Positions 1-9,114 of a stretch of 64,000 bases of DNA are shown piece by piece (positions within the stretch are counted from its first letter, which is position 1; each line of letters opens with the position of its first letter). Location: positions 3,100,001 to 3,164,000 of the forward strand of contig NZ_CP128170.1 in NCBI RefSeq assembly GCF_030347395.1. The letters are read 5' to 3'. Position numbers and translations under genes: made by a program. The notes beneath the pieces were generated by a model. The model did not search any database, was not told the origin of the DNA, and saw only the letters and a program-made list of their open reading frames with translations. This DNA is from Microbacterium sp. ET2. GTDB taxonomy: Bacteria > Actinomycetota > Actinomycetes > Actinomycetales > Microbacteriaceae.

Positions 1-338
1 TCGAAGCCGGCGTCCTGCAGCGCGACCGGTGCGCTCGGCAGCTCGGCGAGCGCTTCCGCCCGCGAGATCACGGTGCGACCGGTGACGATGAGGCAACGCA
101 ACGGGGCCCCGTCGTCGTGGCACGCGAAGCCGCGTTCGCGGACCTGTCGGAAGGGCACGAGGGCGAGAACCTCGCGCGGCGTACCCGAGGTATCGGTCAG
201 CGGGATATCGGCGAGGAGGTCGACGTCCACGACGTCGCCGGTCAGCAGCTCCACGGTCTCGGCGTCGCGGGCGATGAGGGCGAAGGGCAGGGCGCCCTGG
301 GCGAGCTCGGCGAACAGGTCGTGGGGGAAGCCGGTCAT
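1..338 (-). CDS. PhzE/TrpE-type anthranilate synthase family protein (N-terminal part; 3' end outside window)
   Basis: Only the first 112 residues lie in the window; the gene continues past base 1. The start is ATG at 338. The N-terminal segment reads like the opening domain of fused TrpE-TrpG (PhzE-like) anthranilate synthases, with the stretch LVPFRQVRERGF followed by HDDGAPL, which is typical of that family. These enzymes convert chorismate and glutamine to anthranilate, the first committed step to tryptophan. The chorismate-binding and glutaminase motifs are outside the window, so the exact subfamily is inferred. The gene is preceded by a Trp-rich leader peptide and attenuator (377-447), which supports a tryptophan-supply role rather than phenazine synthesis. 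Confidence 0.75.
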   Translation of the reverse strand, partial: MTGFPHDLFAELAQGALPFALIARDAETVELLTGDVVDVDLLADIPLTDTSGTPREVLALVPFRQVRERGFACHDDGAPLRCLIVTGRTVISRAEALAELPSAPVALQDAGF

Positions 339-376
339 CTCGGTCTTTCGTCAGGGGGCGGTCACCCTACGAAGAA

Positions 377-428
377 GACCGCCCGGAGGCGGTCGGATGT
401 CGCGCGAACATCACCGCCTACGCGGTGA
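377..428 (-). promoter_or_regulatory. Tryptophan transcription attenuator
   Basis: On the minus strand four segments can pair. Segment 1 (422-428, TCACCGC) pairs with segment 2 (411-417, GCGGTGA). Segment 2 can instead pair with segment 3 (GGCGGT with ACCGCC). Segment 3 (388-394, GACCGCC) pairs with segment 4 (377-383, GGCGGTC), closing a CG-rich hairpin with a TCCG loop followed by TTCTTC, a terminator-like end. A ribosome stalled on the two Trp codons would cover segment 1 and allow 2:3 pairing, which prevents the terminator. Pairing is read directly from the sequence; the regulatory behaviour is inferred from the trp attenuation model. Confidence 0.8.
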
Positions 429-447
429 GCCACCAGTGCGCCAACAT
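418..447 (-). CDS. trp leader peptide MLAHWWLTA
   Basis: A nine-codon ORF (ATG at 447, TAG at 418-420) encodes MLAHWWLTA with two adjacent Trp codons. It begins 6 bases after a TAGGTT -10 element (454-459 on the minus strand), so its mRNA is probably leaderless. The stop codon falls inside the loop of the first of three mutually exclusive hairpins that precede the anthranilate synthase gene. Tandem Trp codons near the end of a tiny ORF upstream of an anthranilate synthase gene are the classic sign of ribosome-mediated attenuation. The call does not depend on homology. Confidence 0.85.
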   Translation of the reverse strand: MLAHWWLTA

Positions 448-453
448 GCGGCG

Positions 454-459
454 AACCTA
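454..459 (-). promoter_or_regulatory. -10 element of the trp leader transcript
   Basis: TAGGTT on the minus strand lies 6 bases before the leader-peptide ATG. This matches the spacing of leaderless promoters seen throughout the window. I see no good -35 at the usual distance. Confidence 0.55.
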
Positions 460-534
460 CCACACCGGCATCGCAACCCCGCGGGCGAGCCGGTTTTCCC
501 GCCCGGGCGCACGCGCGCGGCGTAGGCTGAAAGG

Positions 535-1686
535 GTGCCTGCTGTGAACATCGGTATGCCTCGCGTGCCCGAGGTCCTCGCCCCCCGCCGCAAGACCCGG
601 CAGATCCGCGTCGGAAAGGTCCTGGTCGGCGGTGATGCCCCCGTGAGCGTCCAGTCCATGACCACCACGCCGACGACCAACATCAATGCCACCCTCCAGC
701 AGATCGCCGAACTGACGGCATCCGGCTGCGAGATCGTGCGCGTGGCGGTGCCGTCCCAGGACGACGCCGATGTGCTCCACATCATCGCCAAGAAGAGTCA
801 GATCCCGGTCATCGCCGACATCCACTTCCAGCCGAAGTACGTCTTCCAGGCGATCGACGCGGGCTGCGGCGCGGTGCGGGTGAACCCCGGCAACATCCGC
901 AAGTTCGACGATCAGGTGGGCGCGATCGCCAAGGCCGCGAAGGATGCGGGCGTCTCGCTGCGCATCGGGGTGAACGCCGGCTCACTCGATCCGCGACTTC
1001 TGGAGAAGTACGGCAAGGCGACGCCCGAGGCGCTGATGGAGAGCGCCGTGTGGGAGGCGTCGCTGTTCGAGGAGCACGACTTCCACGACTTCAAGATCTC
1101 GGTCAAGCACAACGACCCGGTCGTCATGGTCAAGGCCTACCGCCTGCTCGCCGAGCGCGGCGACTGGCCGCTGCACCTCGGTGTGACCGAGGCGGGCCCC
1201 GCCTTCCAGGGCACCATCAAGAGCGCGACGGCGTTCGGCATTTTGCTGGGAGAGGGGATCGGCGACACGATCCGCGTCTCGCTCTCGGCGCCCCCGGCGG
1301 AAGAGGTCAAGGTCGGGCACCAGATCCTCCAGTCGCTGAATCTGCGCGAGCGCAAGCTCGAGATCGTCTCCTGCCCGTCGTGCGGACGCGCGCAGGTGGA
1401 CGTGTACTCCCTCGCCGACAACGTCACCGAGGGCCTGAAGGACATGACCGTCCCGCTGCGCGTCGCCGTCATGGGCTGCGTCGTGAACGGTCCCGGCGAA
1501 GCCCGCGAGGCCGACCTCGGCGTCGCATCCGGCAACGGAAAGGGGCAGATCTTCGTCAAGGGTCAGGTCATCAAGACCGTGCCCGAGTCCGAGATCGTCG
1601 CCACCCTCATCGAGGAGGCCAACCGCATCGCCGACGAGATGGGCCCCGACGCACCCCTCGGGACCGCGCAGGTCGTCACGACCTGA
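535..1686 (+). CDS. ispG: 4-hydroxy-3-methylbut-2-enyl diphosphate synthase (flavodoxin)
   Basis: IspG (GcpE) makes HMBPP from MEcPP in the penultimate step of the MEP isoprenoid pathway, using a [4Fe-4S] cluster. The 383-residue product has the expected length and family features: [10 protein letters not shown] near the N terminus, the TIM-barrel region, and the cluster cysteines in SCPSCGR and in [11 protein letters not shown]. The start is GTG at 535, 6 bases after a TAGGCT -10 element (523-528), suggesting a leaderless mRNA. It is divergent from the anthranilate synthase gene. The downstream gene is convergent, so this looks monocistronic within the window. Confidence 0.97.
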   Translation: MPAVNIGMPRVPEVLAPRRKTRQIRVGKVLVGGDAPVSVQSMTTTPTTNINATLQQIAELTASGCEIVRVAVPSQDDADVLHIIAKKSQIPVIADIHFQPKYVFQAIDAGCGAVRVNPGNIRKFDDQVGAIAKAAKDAGVSLRIGVNAGSLDPRLLEKYGKATPEALMESAVWEASLFEEHDFHDFKISVKHNDPVVMVKAYRLLAERGDWPLHLGVTEAGPAFQGTIKSATAFGILLGEGIGDTIRVSLSAPPAEEVKVGHQILQSLNLRERKLEIVSCPSCGRAQVDVYSLADNVTEGLKDMTVPLRVAVMGCVVNGPGEAREADLGVASGNGKGQIFVKGQVIKTVPESEIVATLIEEANRIADEMGPDAPLGTAQVVTT

Positions 1687-1733
1687 CGCGCGGGCGTGCT
1701 CCGAATTCCGCGAGCGGAAGCAGCCCGGCGGGC

Positions 1734-2753
1734 TCAGCTCCAGAGTGCGTGGTAGGCGTTGATCGCCGGCTGGCCGCCGAGGTGGGCGTACAGAACAGTG
1801 GATGACCTGGGGATGTCGCCGCCCTTCACGAGATCGATGAGCCCTGCGAGAGATTTCCCTTCGTAGACCGGATCGGTGATCATCGCTTCGAGCTGGGCCC
1901 CGAGAGACATGGCCTCCATGGTCGAGTCGACCGGGATGCCGTACAGGTCGCCGGCCCAGCCCTCGAGCACCTGCATCTCGTCGTCGCGGAGGTCGCGGCC
2001 GACTTCGATCAGTTCTGCGGTGCTCCGGGCGATCCGCGTCACCTGGTCGCGCGTCTTCACGATCGTCGCGGAGGCGTCGATGCCGAGGACCCGTCGGCGG
2101 ACGCCGGTCAGCTCTTCCAGAGCCGCGAACCCGGCGATCATCCCCGCGTGGGTGGACCCCGTGACCGTGCAGACGATGATCGTGTCGAAGAACACCCCGA
2201 GCGCCTTCTCCTGCTCGGCGACCTCGAAGGCCCAGTTCGCGAAACCGAGCCCGCCGAGCCGATGCTCGGACGCGCCCGCCGGGATCGGGTAGGGGGTGCC
2301 GCCGCCGGCCTCCACCTCGGCCAGCGCCTGCTTCCACGAGTCGCGGATGCCGATGTCGAACCCCGCGTCGTCCAGGCGCGAGTCGGCGCCCATCATGCGG
2401 GAGAGCAGGATGTTGCCGACCTTGTCGTTCACCGGGTCATCCCAGGGGACCCACTTCTCCTGGACCAGCCGCGCCTTCAGCCCGAGGTGCGCTGCGACCG
2501 CGGCGACCTGCCGGGTGTGGTTGGACTGGTACCCGCCGATCGAGACGAGGGTGTCGGCGCCCGAGGCAAGCACGTCGGGGACGATGTACTCGAGCTTCCG
2601 GATCTTGTTGCCCCCGAAGGCCAGGCCGCTGGAGACGTCCTCTCGTTTGGCCCAGATCTCCGCCCCGCCGAGGTGCTGCGTCAGCCGATTCAACCGCTGA
2701 AGGGGGCTCGGTCCGAAGGTGAGCGGATGCCGGGGGAAGTCGTGCAGCTTCAC
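1734..2753 (-). CDS. acdS: 1-aminocyclopropane-1-carboxylate deaminase
   Basis: This PLP enzyme breaks the plant ethylene precursor ACC into 2-oxobutyrate and ammonia. The 339-residue product matches the family's usual length of about 338. Visible landmarks are the PLP-lysine segment [42 protein letters not shown] with the Tyr-Glu pair that distinguishes ACC deaminases from D-cysteine desulfhydrases, and the C-terminal [11 protein letters not shown] at 2753 is chosen because [15 protein letters not shown] aligns with known family starts and GAAAGG lies upstream; the open frame extends further but looks non-coding. A palindrome over the probable -10 region suggests local repression. Activity is inferred from residues only; a desulfhydrase is the alternative. 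Confidence 0.88.
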   Translation of the reverse strand: MKLHDFPRHPLTFGPSPLQRLNRLTQHLGGAEIWAKREDVSSGLAFGGNKIRKLEYIVPDVLASGADTLVSIGGYQSNHTRQVAAVAAHLGLKARLVQEKWVPWDDPVNDKVGNILLSRMMGADSRLDDAGFDIGIRDSWKQALAEVEAGGGTPYPIPAGASEHRLGGLGFANWAFEVAEQEKALGVFFDTIIVCTVTGSTHAGMIAGFAALEELTGVRRRVLGIDASATIVKTRDQVTRIARSTAELIEVGRDLRDDEMQVLEGWAGDLYGIPVDSTMEAMSLGAQLEAMITDPVYEGKSLAGLIDLVKGGDIPRSSTVLYAHLGGQPAINAYHALWS

Positions 2754-2788
2754 GGTGCGCCTTTCATGCGTGCGTGGAGGAAGTCCGT

Positions 2789-2802
2789 TGTAATATATTG
2801 CA
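2789..2802. promoter_or_regulatory. Candidate operator in the acdS promoter
   Basis: TGTAATATATTGCA is an imperfect 14-bp palindrome and an AT-rich island in very GC-rich DNA. On the minus strand it contains TATATT about 40 bases before the acdS start, a good -10. A dyad over a -10 element suggests repressor binding. The regulator is not encoded nearby. Confidence 0.45.
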
Positions 2803-2913
2803 TTCTCACATGGCCGAGGTGGTGACTCCTTCCTGCGGGAACGGGTGGGAGCGCCGTGGCGGCGCCTGCAGCCCGAACCGTGAGACTGACGTCCCGCCCT
2901 AGACTTGTCGCTC

Positions 2914-4713
2914 GTGGTCACCCGTCTCTCGCACTTCTTCCTCCGCACGCTCCGCGAAGACCCCGCCGACGCCGAGGTCACCAGTCACCGTCTCCTCGTC
3001 CGCGCCGGGTACATCCGTCGCCAGGCGCCGGGAATCTTCGCCTGGCTGCCCCTGGGCCTGCGCGTGAAGGCGCGCATCGAGAACATCATCCGCGAGGAGA
3101 TGTCGGCGATCGGGGCGTACGAGGTGCACTTCCCCGCCCTGGTGCCCGCCGACCCGTACCGGGAATCCGGTCGATGGGAGGCCTACGGTGACGGCATCTT
3201 CCGGCTGAAGGACCGCAAGGACGCCGACTACCTGCTGGCGCCCACGCACGAGGAGCTGTTCACGCTTCTGGTGAAGGACCTCTACTCCTCGTACAAGGAC
3301 CTGCCGCTGTCGATCTACCAGATCCAGGACAAGTACCGCGACGAGGCCCGGCCGCGTGCGGGGCTCCTGCGCGGGCGGGAGTTCACCATGAAGGACGCCT
3401 ACTCCTTCGACTACACCGACGAGGGCCTCGACGCCTCCTACCAGGCGCAGCGCGACGCGTACGAGCGGATCTTCCAGCGGTTGGGCATGGAGTACGTCAT
3501 CGTGCAGGCCGACAACGGCCTGATGGGCGGTGCCCGCAGCGAGGAGTTCCTGCACCCCACCTCCGTCGGCGAGGACACCTTCGTCCGCTCGCAGGGCGGG
3601 TACGCCGCCAACGTCGAGGCGTTCGAGACGATCGCGCCTGCGCCGCTGCCGGCCGAGGGGCTCCCCGCCCCGGCGATCTTCGACTCGCCCGACACGCCGA
3701 CGATCCAGACCCTCGTCGACCACGCCAACGCCCATCTCGCCGCGCCCTCCGCGGGCATTGCGGGGCCGGCGACCGACGACGCCACGCAGTGGACGGCGGC
3801 GCACACGCTGAAGAACGTGGTGCTCGCCCTGGCCCACCTGGACGGCACGCGCGAACTGGTCGTCGTGGGGATTCCCGGCGACCGCGACATCGACGACAAG
3901 CGCGTCGAGGTCGCCTTCGCTCCCGCAGAGGTCGAGGCCGCCACCGACGCAGACTTCGAGAGGAACCCGCAGCTCGTCCGCGGATACATCGGTCCGTGGT
4001 CCGAGACCGGGCCGATCCTGGGCGAGGAGTCTGCCAGCGGCATCCGCTACCTGTTGGATCCCCGTGTCGTGGACGGCACCAGCTGGATCACCGGGGCCAA
4101 CATCCACGAGAAGCACGTCCACTCCCTCGTCGCGGGCCGCGATTTCGTCGGGGACGGCGTCGTGGATGTCGCCTCGGTGCACGCCGGCGACCCTGCCCCC
4201 GACGGGTCGGGCCCGGTGTCGCTGGCACGGGGAATGGAGATCGGCCACGTCTTCCAGCTCGGCCGGTTCTTCGCCGAGACGCTCGGGCTGAAAGTCCTCG
4301 ATGAGAACGGCAAGCTCGTCACGGTCACGATGGGCTCGTACGGCATCGGCGTCACGCGGATCCTTGCGATCCTCGCCGAGCTGAACAACGACGACAGGGG
4401 CCTGATCTGGCCCGCGTCGGTCTCGCCGTTCGACGTGCACGTGGTGGCGACGGGGAAGGATGCCGCGGCGTACGCTCTGGCCGAGGACATCGCCGCTCGT
4501 CTGGAGGCCACGGGTCGCGACGTGCTCTACGACGACCGGCCCAAGGTCTCTCCCGGGGTGAAATTCGCCGACGCCGAGCTCGTCGGCGTGCCCCGCATCG
4601 TCATCGCGGGGCGCGACGCCGCTTCCGGCAACGTCGAGCTGTGGGATCGTGCGACCGGCGAGCGTGAGGTCATGGACGTCGAGGCCGCGATCGCGCGGCT
4701 CACCGCCAGGTGA
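2914..4713 (+). CDS. proS: Prolyl-tRNA synthetase
   Basis: ProS charges tRNA-Pro with proline. The roughly 600-residue protein carries the class II motifs: [16 protein letters not shown] (motif 1 region), [18 protein letters not shown] (motif 2), then a bacterial-type editing insertion, and GSYGIGVTR (motif 3), ending in the anticodon-binding domain. I place the start at GTG 2914, 8 bases after TAGACT (2900-2905), giving [20 protein letters not shown] nine bases upstream would overlap that -10. Its 3' end overlaps the convergent DUF1206 gene by 14 bases. Confidence 0.97.
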   Translation: MVTRLSHFFLRTLREDPADAEVTSHRLLVRAGYIRRQAPGIFAWLPLGLRVKARIENIIREEMSAIGAYEVHFPALVPADPYRESGRWEAYGDGIFRLKDRKDADYLLAPTHEELFTLLVKDLYSSYKDLPLSIYQIQDKYRDEARPRAGLLRGREFTMKDAYSFDYTDEGLDASYQAQRDAYERIFQRLGMEYVIVQADNGLMGGARSEEFLHPTSVGEDTFVRSQGGYAANVEAFETIAPAPLPAEGLPAPAIFDSPDTPTIQTLVDHANAHLAAPSAGIAGPATDDATQWTAAHTLKNVVLALAHLDGTRELVVVGIPGDRDIDDKRVEVAFAPAEVEAATDADFERNPQLVRGYIGPWSETGPILGEESASGIRYLLDPRVVDGTSWITGANIHEKHVHSLVAGRDFVGDGVVDVASVHAGDPAPDGSGPVSLARGMEIGHVFQLGRFFAETLGLKVLDENGKLVTVTMGSYGIGVTRILAILAELNNDDRGLIWPASVSPFDVHVVATGKDAAAYALAEDIAARLEATGRDVLYDDRPKVSPGVKFADAELVGVPRIVIAGRDAASGNVELWDRATGEREVMDVEAAIARLTAR

Positions 4714-5527
4714 GTCGCGCGTACCGCGCCCGGAACATGCTGAACACGCCGTAGCAGAGCAGCCCGACACCGACCGCGGTCACCAGGGACGGACCGAGGG
4801 CGAGGCGGAAGAGCGCCTGCACGGCGCCGTCGAGACCTCCTGCGACATCGGCGTCTGCGGTCACGGTCGCGACGAGCAGCAGGACCCCGACGGTCGCGAG
4901 AGCGACGCCCTTGGCGACGAACCCGACGACCCCGAGCACCCGGACGGTCGTGCCGAGCAGGCCGTCCGGCAGCGTCATCCGGTTCTCGAAGGTCCGTCGC
5001 ACGCCCATCACGACGAACGCGATGCCGCCGACTCCCACCCCGAGGCCGGTGAGTCCGAGCACCACGGGCCCGCCCCAGATGCCAAGGAGCACGGAGCTGA
5101 GGTCTTCCGTGGTCCTCTCGGCGTCGGGGCGGGCGCCGAGCGCGACAGCAGCGGCGATGAGTCCCAGAGCGAGGAAGATCACAGCCTGTCCCCACGCGCC
5201 GAGGCGGCGGCCCCACACGGCCAGGGGCATCTCATCGCCCCGACGGCGCATCAGAATGCTCTGCACGAGCTGCCAGAGGCCCAGTGCGGACAGTCCCACC
5301 GTCAGCGCCCACAGCGCCGCGAAGCCCAGCGGTGCCGCGGCGACGGCCTTGAAGACCACGGTCTGGTCGCTGGCGCCATCCGAGCCCACGGCGATCGCCA
5401 GCGTGAGCACCCCCAGGATGAGGTGCACGACCCCGTTCGCGACGTAGCCCGAGCGCGCGAGAACCCGGAACCACTCGGCATCCTCGACGGCGCGCGCTGC
5501 GTTCCGGGCTTCTGTCGCCGCCCCCAT
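4700..5527 (-). CDS. DUF1206 integral membrane protein
   Basis: The roughly 275-residue protein has six predicted membrane helices in three repeated pairs, each containing a short GYVANG-, VGFVAKG- or GQAVIF-like segment. This is the threefold DUF1206 repeat architecture known from actinobacteria. The function is unknown. ATG at 5527 is preferred over the GTG at 5530 because it lies 6 bases after TACGCT (5534-5539), the leaderless spacing used by its neighbours. Its stop lies inside the end of proS, so the convergent transcripts would overlap by 14 bases. Confidence 0.85.
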   Translation of the reverse strand: MGAATEARNAARAVEDAEWFRVLARSGYVANGVVHLILGVLTLAIAVGSDGASDQTVVFKAVAAAPLGFAALWALTVGLSALGLWQLVQSILMRRRGDEMPLAVWGRRLGAWGQAVIFLALGLIAAAVALGARPDAERTTEDLSSVLLGIWGGPVVLGLTGLGVGVGGIAFVVMGVRRTFENRMTLPDGLLGTTVRVLGVVGFVAKGVALATVGVLLLVATVTADADVAGGLDGAVQALFRLALGPSLVTAVGVGLLCYGVFSMFRARYARLTWR

Positions 5528-5579
5528 CACGCCAGCGTAACCAGGAGGGATGCCTGGACGTGACCCGCGCCCCGTCCCG

Positions 5580-7091
5580 TCATGGTCGTTCTGCGGTGGC
5601 GTGGAGGTGGTCGCGGTGCTTGCGGCTCTGCCGCGTGCGGGTGGGGAGGTCGATGGGGCCGGTGACGGTGAGTTCGTCCTCCCACACCGAGATGCCGGTG
5701 ATCTCGGGGAGGCGGTCGCGGGTGAAGACAGGATCGCGGCCCTCTCGGCGCTGCTGGGTGTAATCCTTCAGCAGCTTGAAGGCGATGCCCGACAGCAGGC
5801 CGATGGCGACGAGGTTGGTCAGCGCCATGAGGCCCATGACGCCGTCGGCGAAGTTCCACACGAGATCCGCTCCGACGACCGATCCGACGAGGACGGCGAC
5901 GACGACGAGGGTGCGGTAGCCGGTGAGCAGCCACGGTGCCGGGTTGATGAACTCGATGTTCGATTCGCCGTAGTAGTAGTTGCCGAGGATCGACGAGAAC
6001 GCCAGGAGGAAGATGACGACGCTCAACACCACGCTCGCCCATGAGCCCAGTGTGGACTCGAGCGCGCCCTGCGTGAGATCGATGCCGCGCTGGGCGCCGG
6101 CGAGATCGGGGACGGAGACGAGGATGATGAACGCCGTGATCGTGCACACCAGGAAGGTGTCGAAGTAGACGCCGAGGGTCTGCACGAGACCCTGCTTGAC
6201 GGGATGCGTCACCGCGGCGCTCGCGCCGGCATTGGGGGCCGACCCGAGGCCTGCTTCGTTGGAGAACATGCCGCGCTTGACCCCGGTCAGCACGATGTAG
6301 CCGAAGGCGGCGCCGACGACCTCGTTGAACCCGAAGGCCTGGGTGAAGATCTGCGCGAACACCTCCGGCACCCGCTCGATGTTCACTGCCACGACGATCA
6401 GCCCGAGCAGCAGGTAGGTCAGCGCCATGACGGGCACCAGCAGCTGGGTCACCGACGCGATGCGGCGGATGCCGCCGAACACCACCAGTCCCGTCAGCAC
6501 CGCGACCGCGCCGCCGATGAGCCAGGGGAGCCACCCGGGGGAGCCCTCGCCGATCGTGGCGACGACGGTGGCGGAGATGGTGTTCGCCTGCAGTGAGCTG
6601 AAGGCGAACGGGAAGCACACGATGAGGATGACCGCGAACCACACGCCCAGCCACCGCGCCTTGAGCCCGCGCTCCATGTAGTAGGCGGGCCCGCCGCGGA
6701 ACCCGTCCTTGTCACGGATCTTGAACAGCTGCGCGAGCGAGGACTCGATGAAGCTCGAGGCGCCACCCACGAACGCCATGAGCCACATCCAGAAGACCGC
6801 GCCCGGACCGCCGACCGCGATCGCGGTGCCGACGCCGGCGATGTTGCCCACTCCCACGCGCGAGGCGGCCGAGATCGTGAACGCCTGGAACGCCGACACC
6901 GACTGCGGCTCGCCGCTCTCGGTGCGCGGCGTGCGATCGGTGAGGGTGCGGAACATCTCGGGGATGAGACGGAACTGCACGACCCCAGACCGGAGCGTGA
7001 AGTACAGCCCGAGCAGCACCACCACCGGCAGCACGACCCAGGTCCACAGGTTGTCGCCCCAGGTGAGGAGCCAGGCGTTGACGTCATCCAT
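5580..7091 (-). CDS. Alanine/glycine:cation symporter (AGCS family)
   Basis: A 503-residue membrane protein with about ten to eleven helices. It carries AGCS signatures: GVGNIAGVGTAIAVGGPGAVFWMW near residues 70-95, GGPAYYMERGL, the FSNEAGLGSAPNA motif near the middle, and NYYYGESN toward the C terminus. Family members import alanine or glycine with Na+ or H+. The start at 7091 gives MDDVNAWLLTWG and lies 6 bases after a CATACT element. The frame stays open upstream for another 340 codons, but that sequence is non-coding opposite the lipase gene. It is transcribed divergently from the lipase gene. Confidence 0.93.
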   Translation of the reverse strand: MDDVNAWLLTWGDNLWTWVVLPVVVLLGLYFTLRSGVVQFRLIPEMFRTLTDRTPRTESGEPQSVSAFQAFTISAASRVGVGNIAGVGTAIAVGGPGAVFWMWLMAFVGGASSFIESSLAQLFKIRDKDGFRGGPAYYMERGLKARWLGVWFAVILIVCFPFAFSSLQANTISATVVATIGEGSPGWLPWLIGGAVAVLTGLVVFGGIRRIASVTQLLVPVMALTYLLLGLIVVAVNIERVPEVFAQIFTQAFGFNEVVGAAFGYIVLTGVKRGMFSNEAGLGSAPNAGASAAVTHPVKQGLVQTLGVYFDTFLVCTITAFIILVSVPDLAGAQRGIDLTQGALESTLGSWASVVLSVVIFLLAFSSILGNYYYGESNIEFINPAPWLLTGYRTLVVVAVLVGSVVGADLVWNFADGVMGLMALTNLVAIGLLSGIAFKLLKDYTQQRREGRDPVFTRDRLPEITGISVWEDELTVTGPIDLPTRTRQSRKHRDHLHATAERP

Positions 7092-7190
7092 CCGCAAAGT
7101 ATGGCGGGCGACGTCGTCCTCGCGCGAGCATTGTCGCGCCGCCGTCGCGGTCCGAGGTTCCTCCCACCGAAGGCGAATAGGCTGGCGCGG

Positions 7191-9021
7191 GTGAGCGCCC
7201 ACCCGAACCCGCGCCGCGTCCGGTGGCGAACGCTCGCGCATCTCGCCACCCACGCGCCGCCGTGGGTGTCGGTGGTGATCGGGGCGGGCGCCCTTCTGCT
7301 GGGCCTCCTCGTCGTCACGCGGCCGCTCACCTCCCTCGTGCTCCTGGCGGTCTACGTCGCCCTGAGCGCCCTGGCCACCGGGATCGCCGAGATCGTCCGC
7401 CCGAGGGAGCCGCGCGGGCTCTCGCGCGTGCTGGCGATCGTCTGGGTGGCGCTCGGTCTCGGCATCCTCCTGGGCCTGCGTGGCGCTCTGCAGATCCTTC
7501 CCGCCGCGATCGCCGTGCTGCTCTTCGTGGGTGGTCTGACCTCCCTCGCCGACGCCCTGATGCGCGGCCGTGCGAGCGAGCGCGTGCTTTCGGCGACCTG
7601 GGGTGCGAGTCAGATCGTCTTCGCCATCCTCTCCGTGACGTGGCCCGACGTCACCGTCCTCGTCGTCGCGGTGGTCTTCGGCGTCCGTACCATCGTCTTC
7701 GGGGCGACCCAGCTGGTGCGCGTCGTCCGTCAGGCGGCGCTGTCCTCCCGTGAGCGCGCGTCCGCGGACGGCGCGGCGCCGGAGTCCCCACGGCTGCGCG
7801 GGTGGCAGGCGGTGGGACGGTACGCCCTCTCGCTGCTCCTGGTGGCGGTCAGCGCCGGCGGCTGGTCGGTGAACGAGTGGTTGCAGGACGGCGCCCCGGT
7901 CGTGGATGCGTTCTACACCCCACCCGAGGTGGTGCCCTATGAGCACGGGCGGCTGATCCGCGCCGACGACTACTCCGGTCGTCTCCCGGCGGGAGGGGAG
8001 GTCACGCGGATCCTGTACACCACGAGGGATGCCGCGGGGCAGCCGGCCGTCGCGAGCGGTCTGGTCATCTCGCCGGTGGATCCGCCGCGGGGTGCGCGGC
8101 CGGTCGTGATGTGGCATCACGGCACGACGGGTGTCGCCCGCGGGTGCGCGCCGAGCCTCCGCGACGACGCCGCCACGCGGTGGGCGATCCCGGCACTGGA
8201 GGACGCCCTGGAGAAGGGGTGGGTGGTCGTCTCGACCGACTACTCGGGGCAGGGTGCCCCCGGTGTCTTCCCGTACCTCATCGGCACCGGCGAGGCGAGG
8301 TCGTCCTTGGACGCGGTTCTTGCCGCGCGCGAGGCTCGACGGGCTGATCCTGTCGAAGCGGACGATGGCCTGGGGGCATTCCCAGGGCGGGCATGCGGCC
8401 CTCTGGGCCGCTCAGATCGCGGACGACTACGCTCCCGACGTGGACGTCCTGGGAGTGGCGGCTCTCGCCCCGGCGGCGGAGCCGGCCGAACTGGCCGAAG
8501 AGCTCATCTCCGGCGAACCGAACGCGCTCCTGGCGATCCTCATCTCCTGGGTCCTCGTGCCGTACTCCGACACCTACGATGACGTCGAGCTCTCCCGGTA
8601 TCTCGCCCCGGGCGCCGCCCCCATCGTCCGCGAGATGACGCAGCGCTGCCCGAGCGAACCGGGGGTGGTCGTCTCGGTCGCGACCGCGCTTGGCGTCTCC
8701 GCCGACAATCCGCTGTACGCCAGCGACCTCACGACGGGTCCCCTCGGGGAGCGTCTGGAGGCCAACGCCGCTTCCGGCCCGTGGGAGGTGCCGGTCCTCT
8801 TGGCGTGGGGGAGCGCCGACGAAGTGATCCCTCCCTCCCTCCAGGAGGACTTCCTCGCACGTTCCTGCGCTGCCGACAACCGCATGCGGACGCTGGTGTA
8901 CGACGATTACGAGCACCTCCAGATCCTGCTGCCCGGATCGCGGTTCCTGCCCGTCCTCGTGCGCTGGAGCGATGAGCGGTTCCAGCTGCGCGAACTCGAT
9001 CGCGACGATTGCGCGCGGTGA
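7191..9021 (+). pseudogene. DUF308 membrane domain-secretory lipase fusion, frameshifted at 8331-8337
   Basis: The start is GTG at 7191, 7 bases after TAGGCT (7178-7183). The N-terminal half holds about seven hydrophobic segments with a DUF308/HdeD-like arrangement. The C-terminal half is an alpha/beta hydrolase of the secretory-lipase (LIP) type with WHHGTTG, TDYSGQG and the nucleophile elbow GHSQGG. The frame breaks at 8331-8337: GAG GCT C replaces an expected GAG CTC, and removing one G restores AARELDGL and reads through to the stop at 9021. The domain order suggests a membrane-anchored lipase or esterase, but the substrate is unknown. The lesion matches four others in the window, so the gene may be intact in the real genome. 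Confidence 0.8.
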
Positions 9022-9114
9022 CCGACCGACACCCGCGGGTGCCCCATCGGGTACCGTAGGAAGGATTCCGGAGCGGCTGGATGCCGGAGAGAGCTGAATA
9101 GAGGAGAGGGCATC

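Noticed and set aside
2899..4770. A 623-codon open frame on the minus strand opposite proS
   Set aside because: It is a shadow of proS created by high GC content. The translation is a biased Arg/Gly/Asp/Val mix with no domain, while proS has clear class II motifs.
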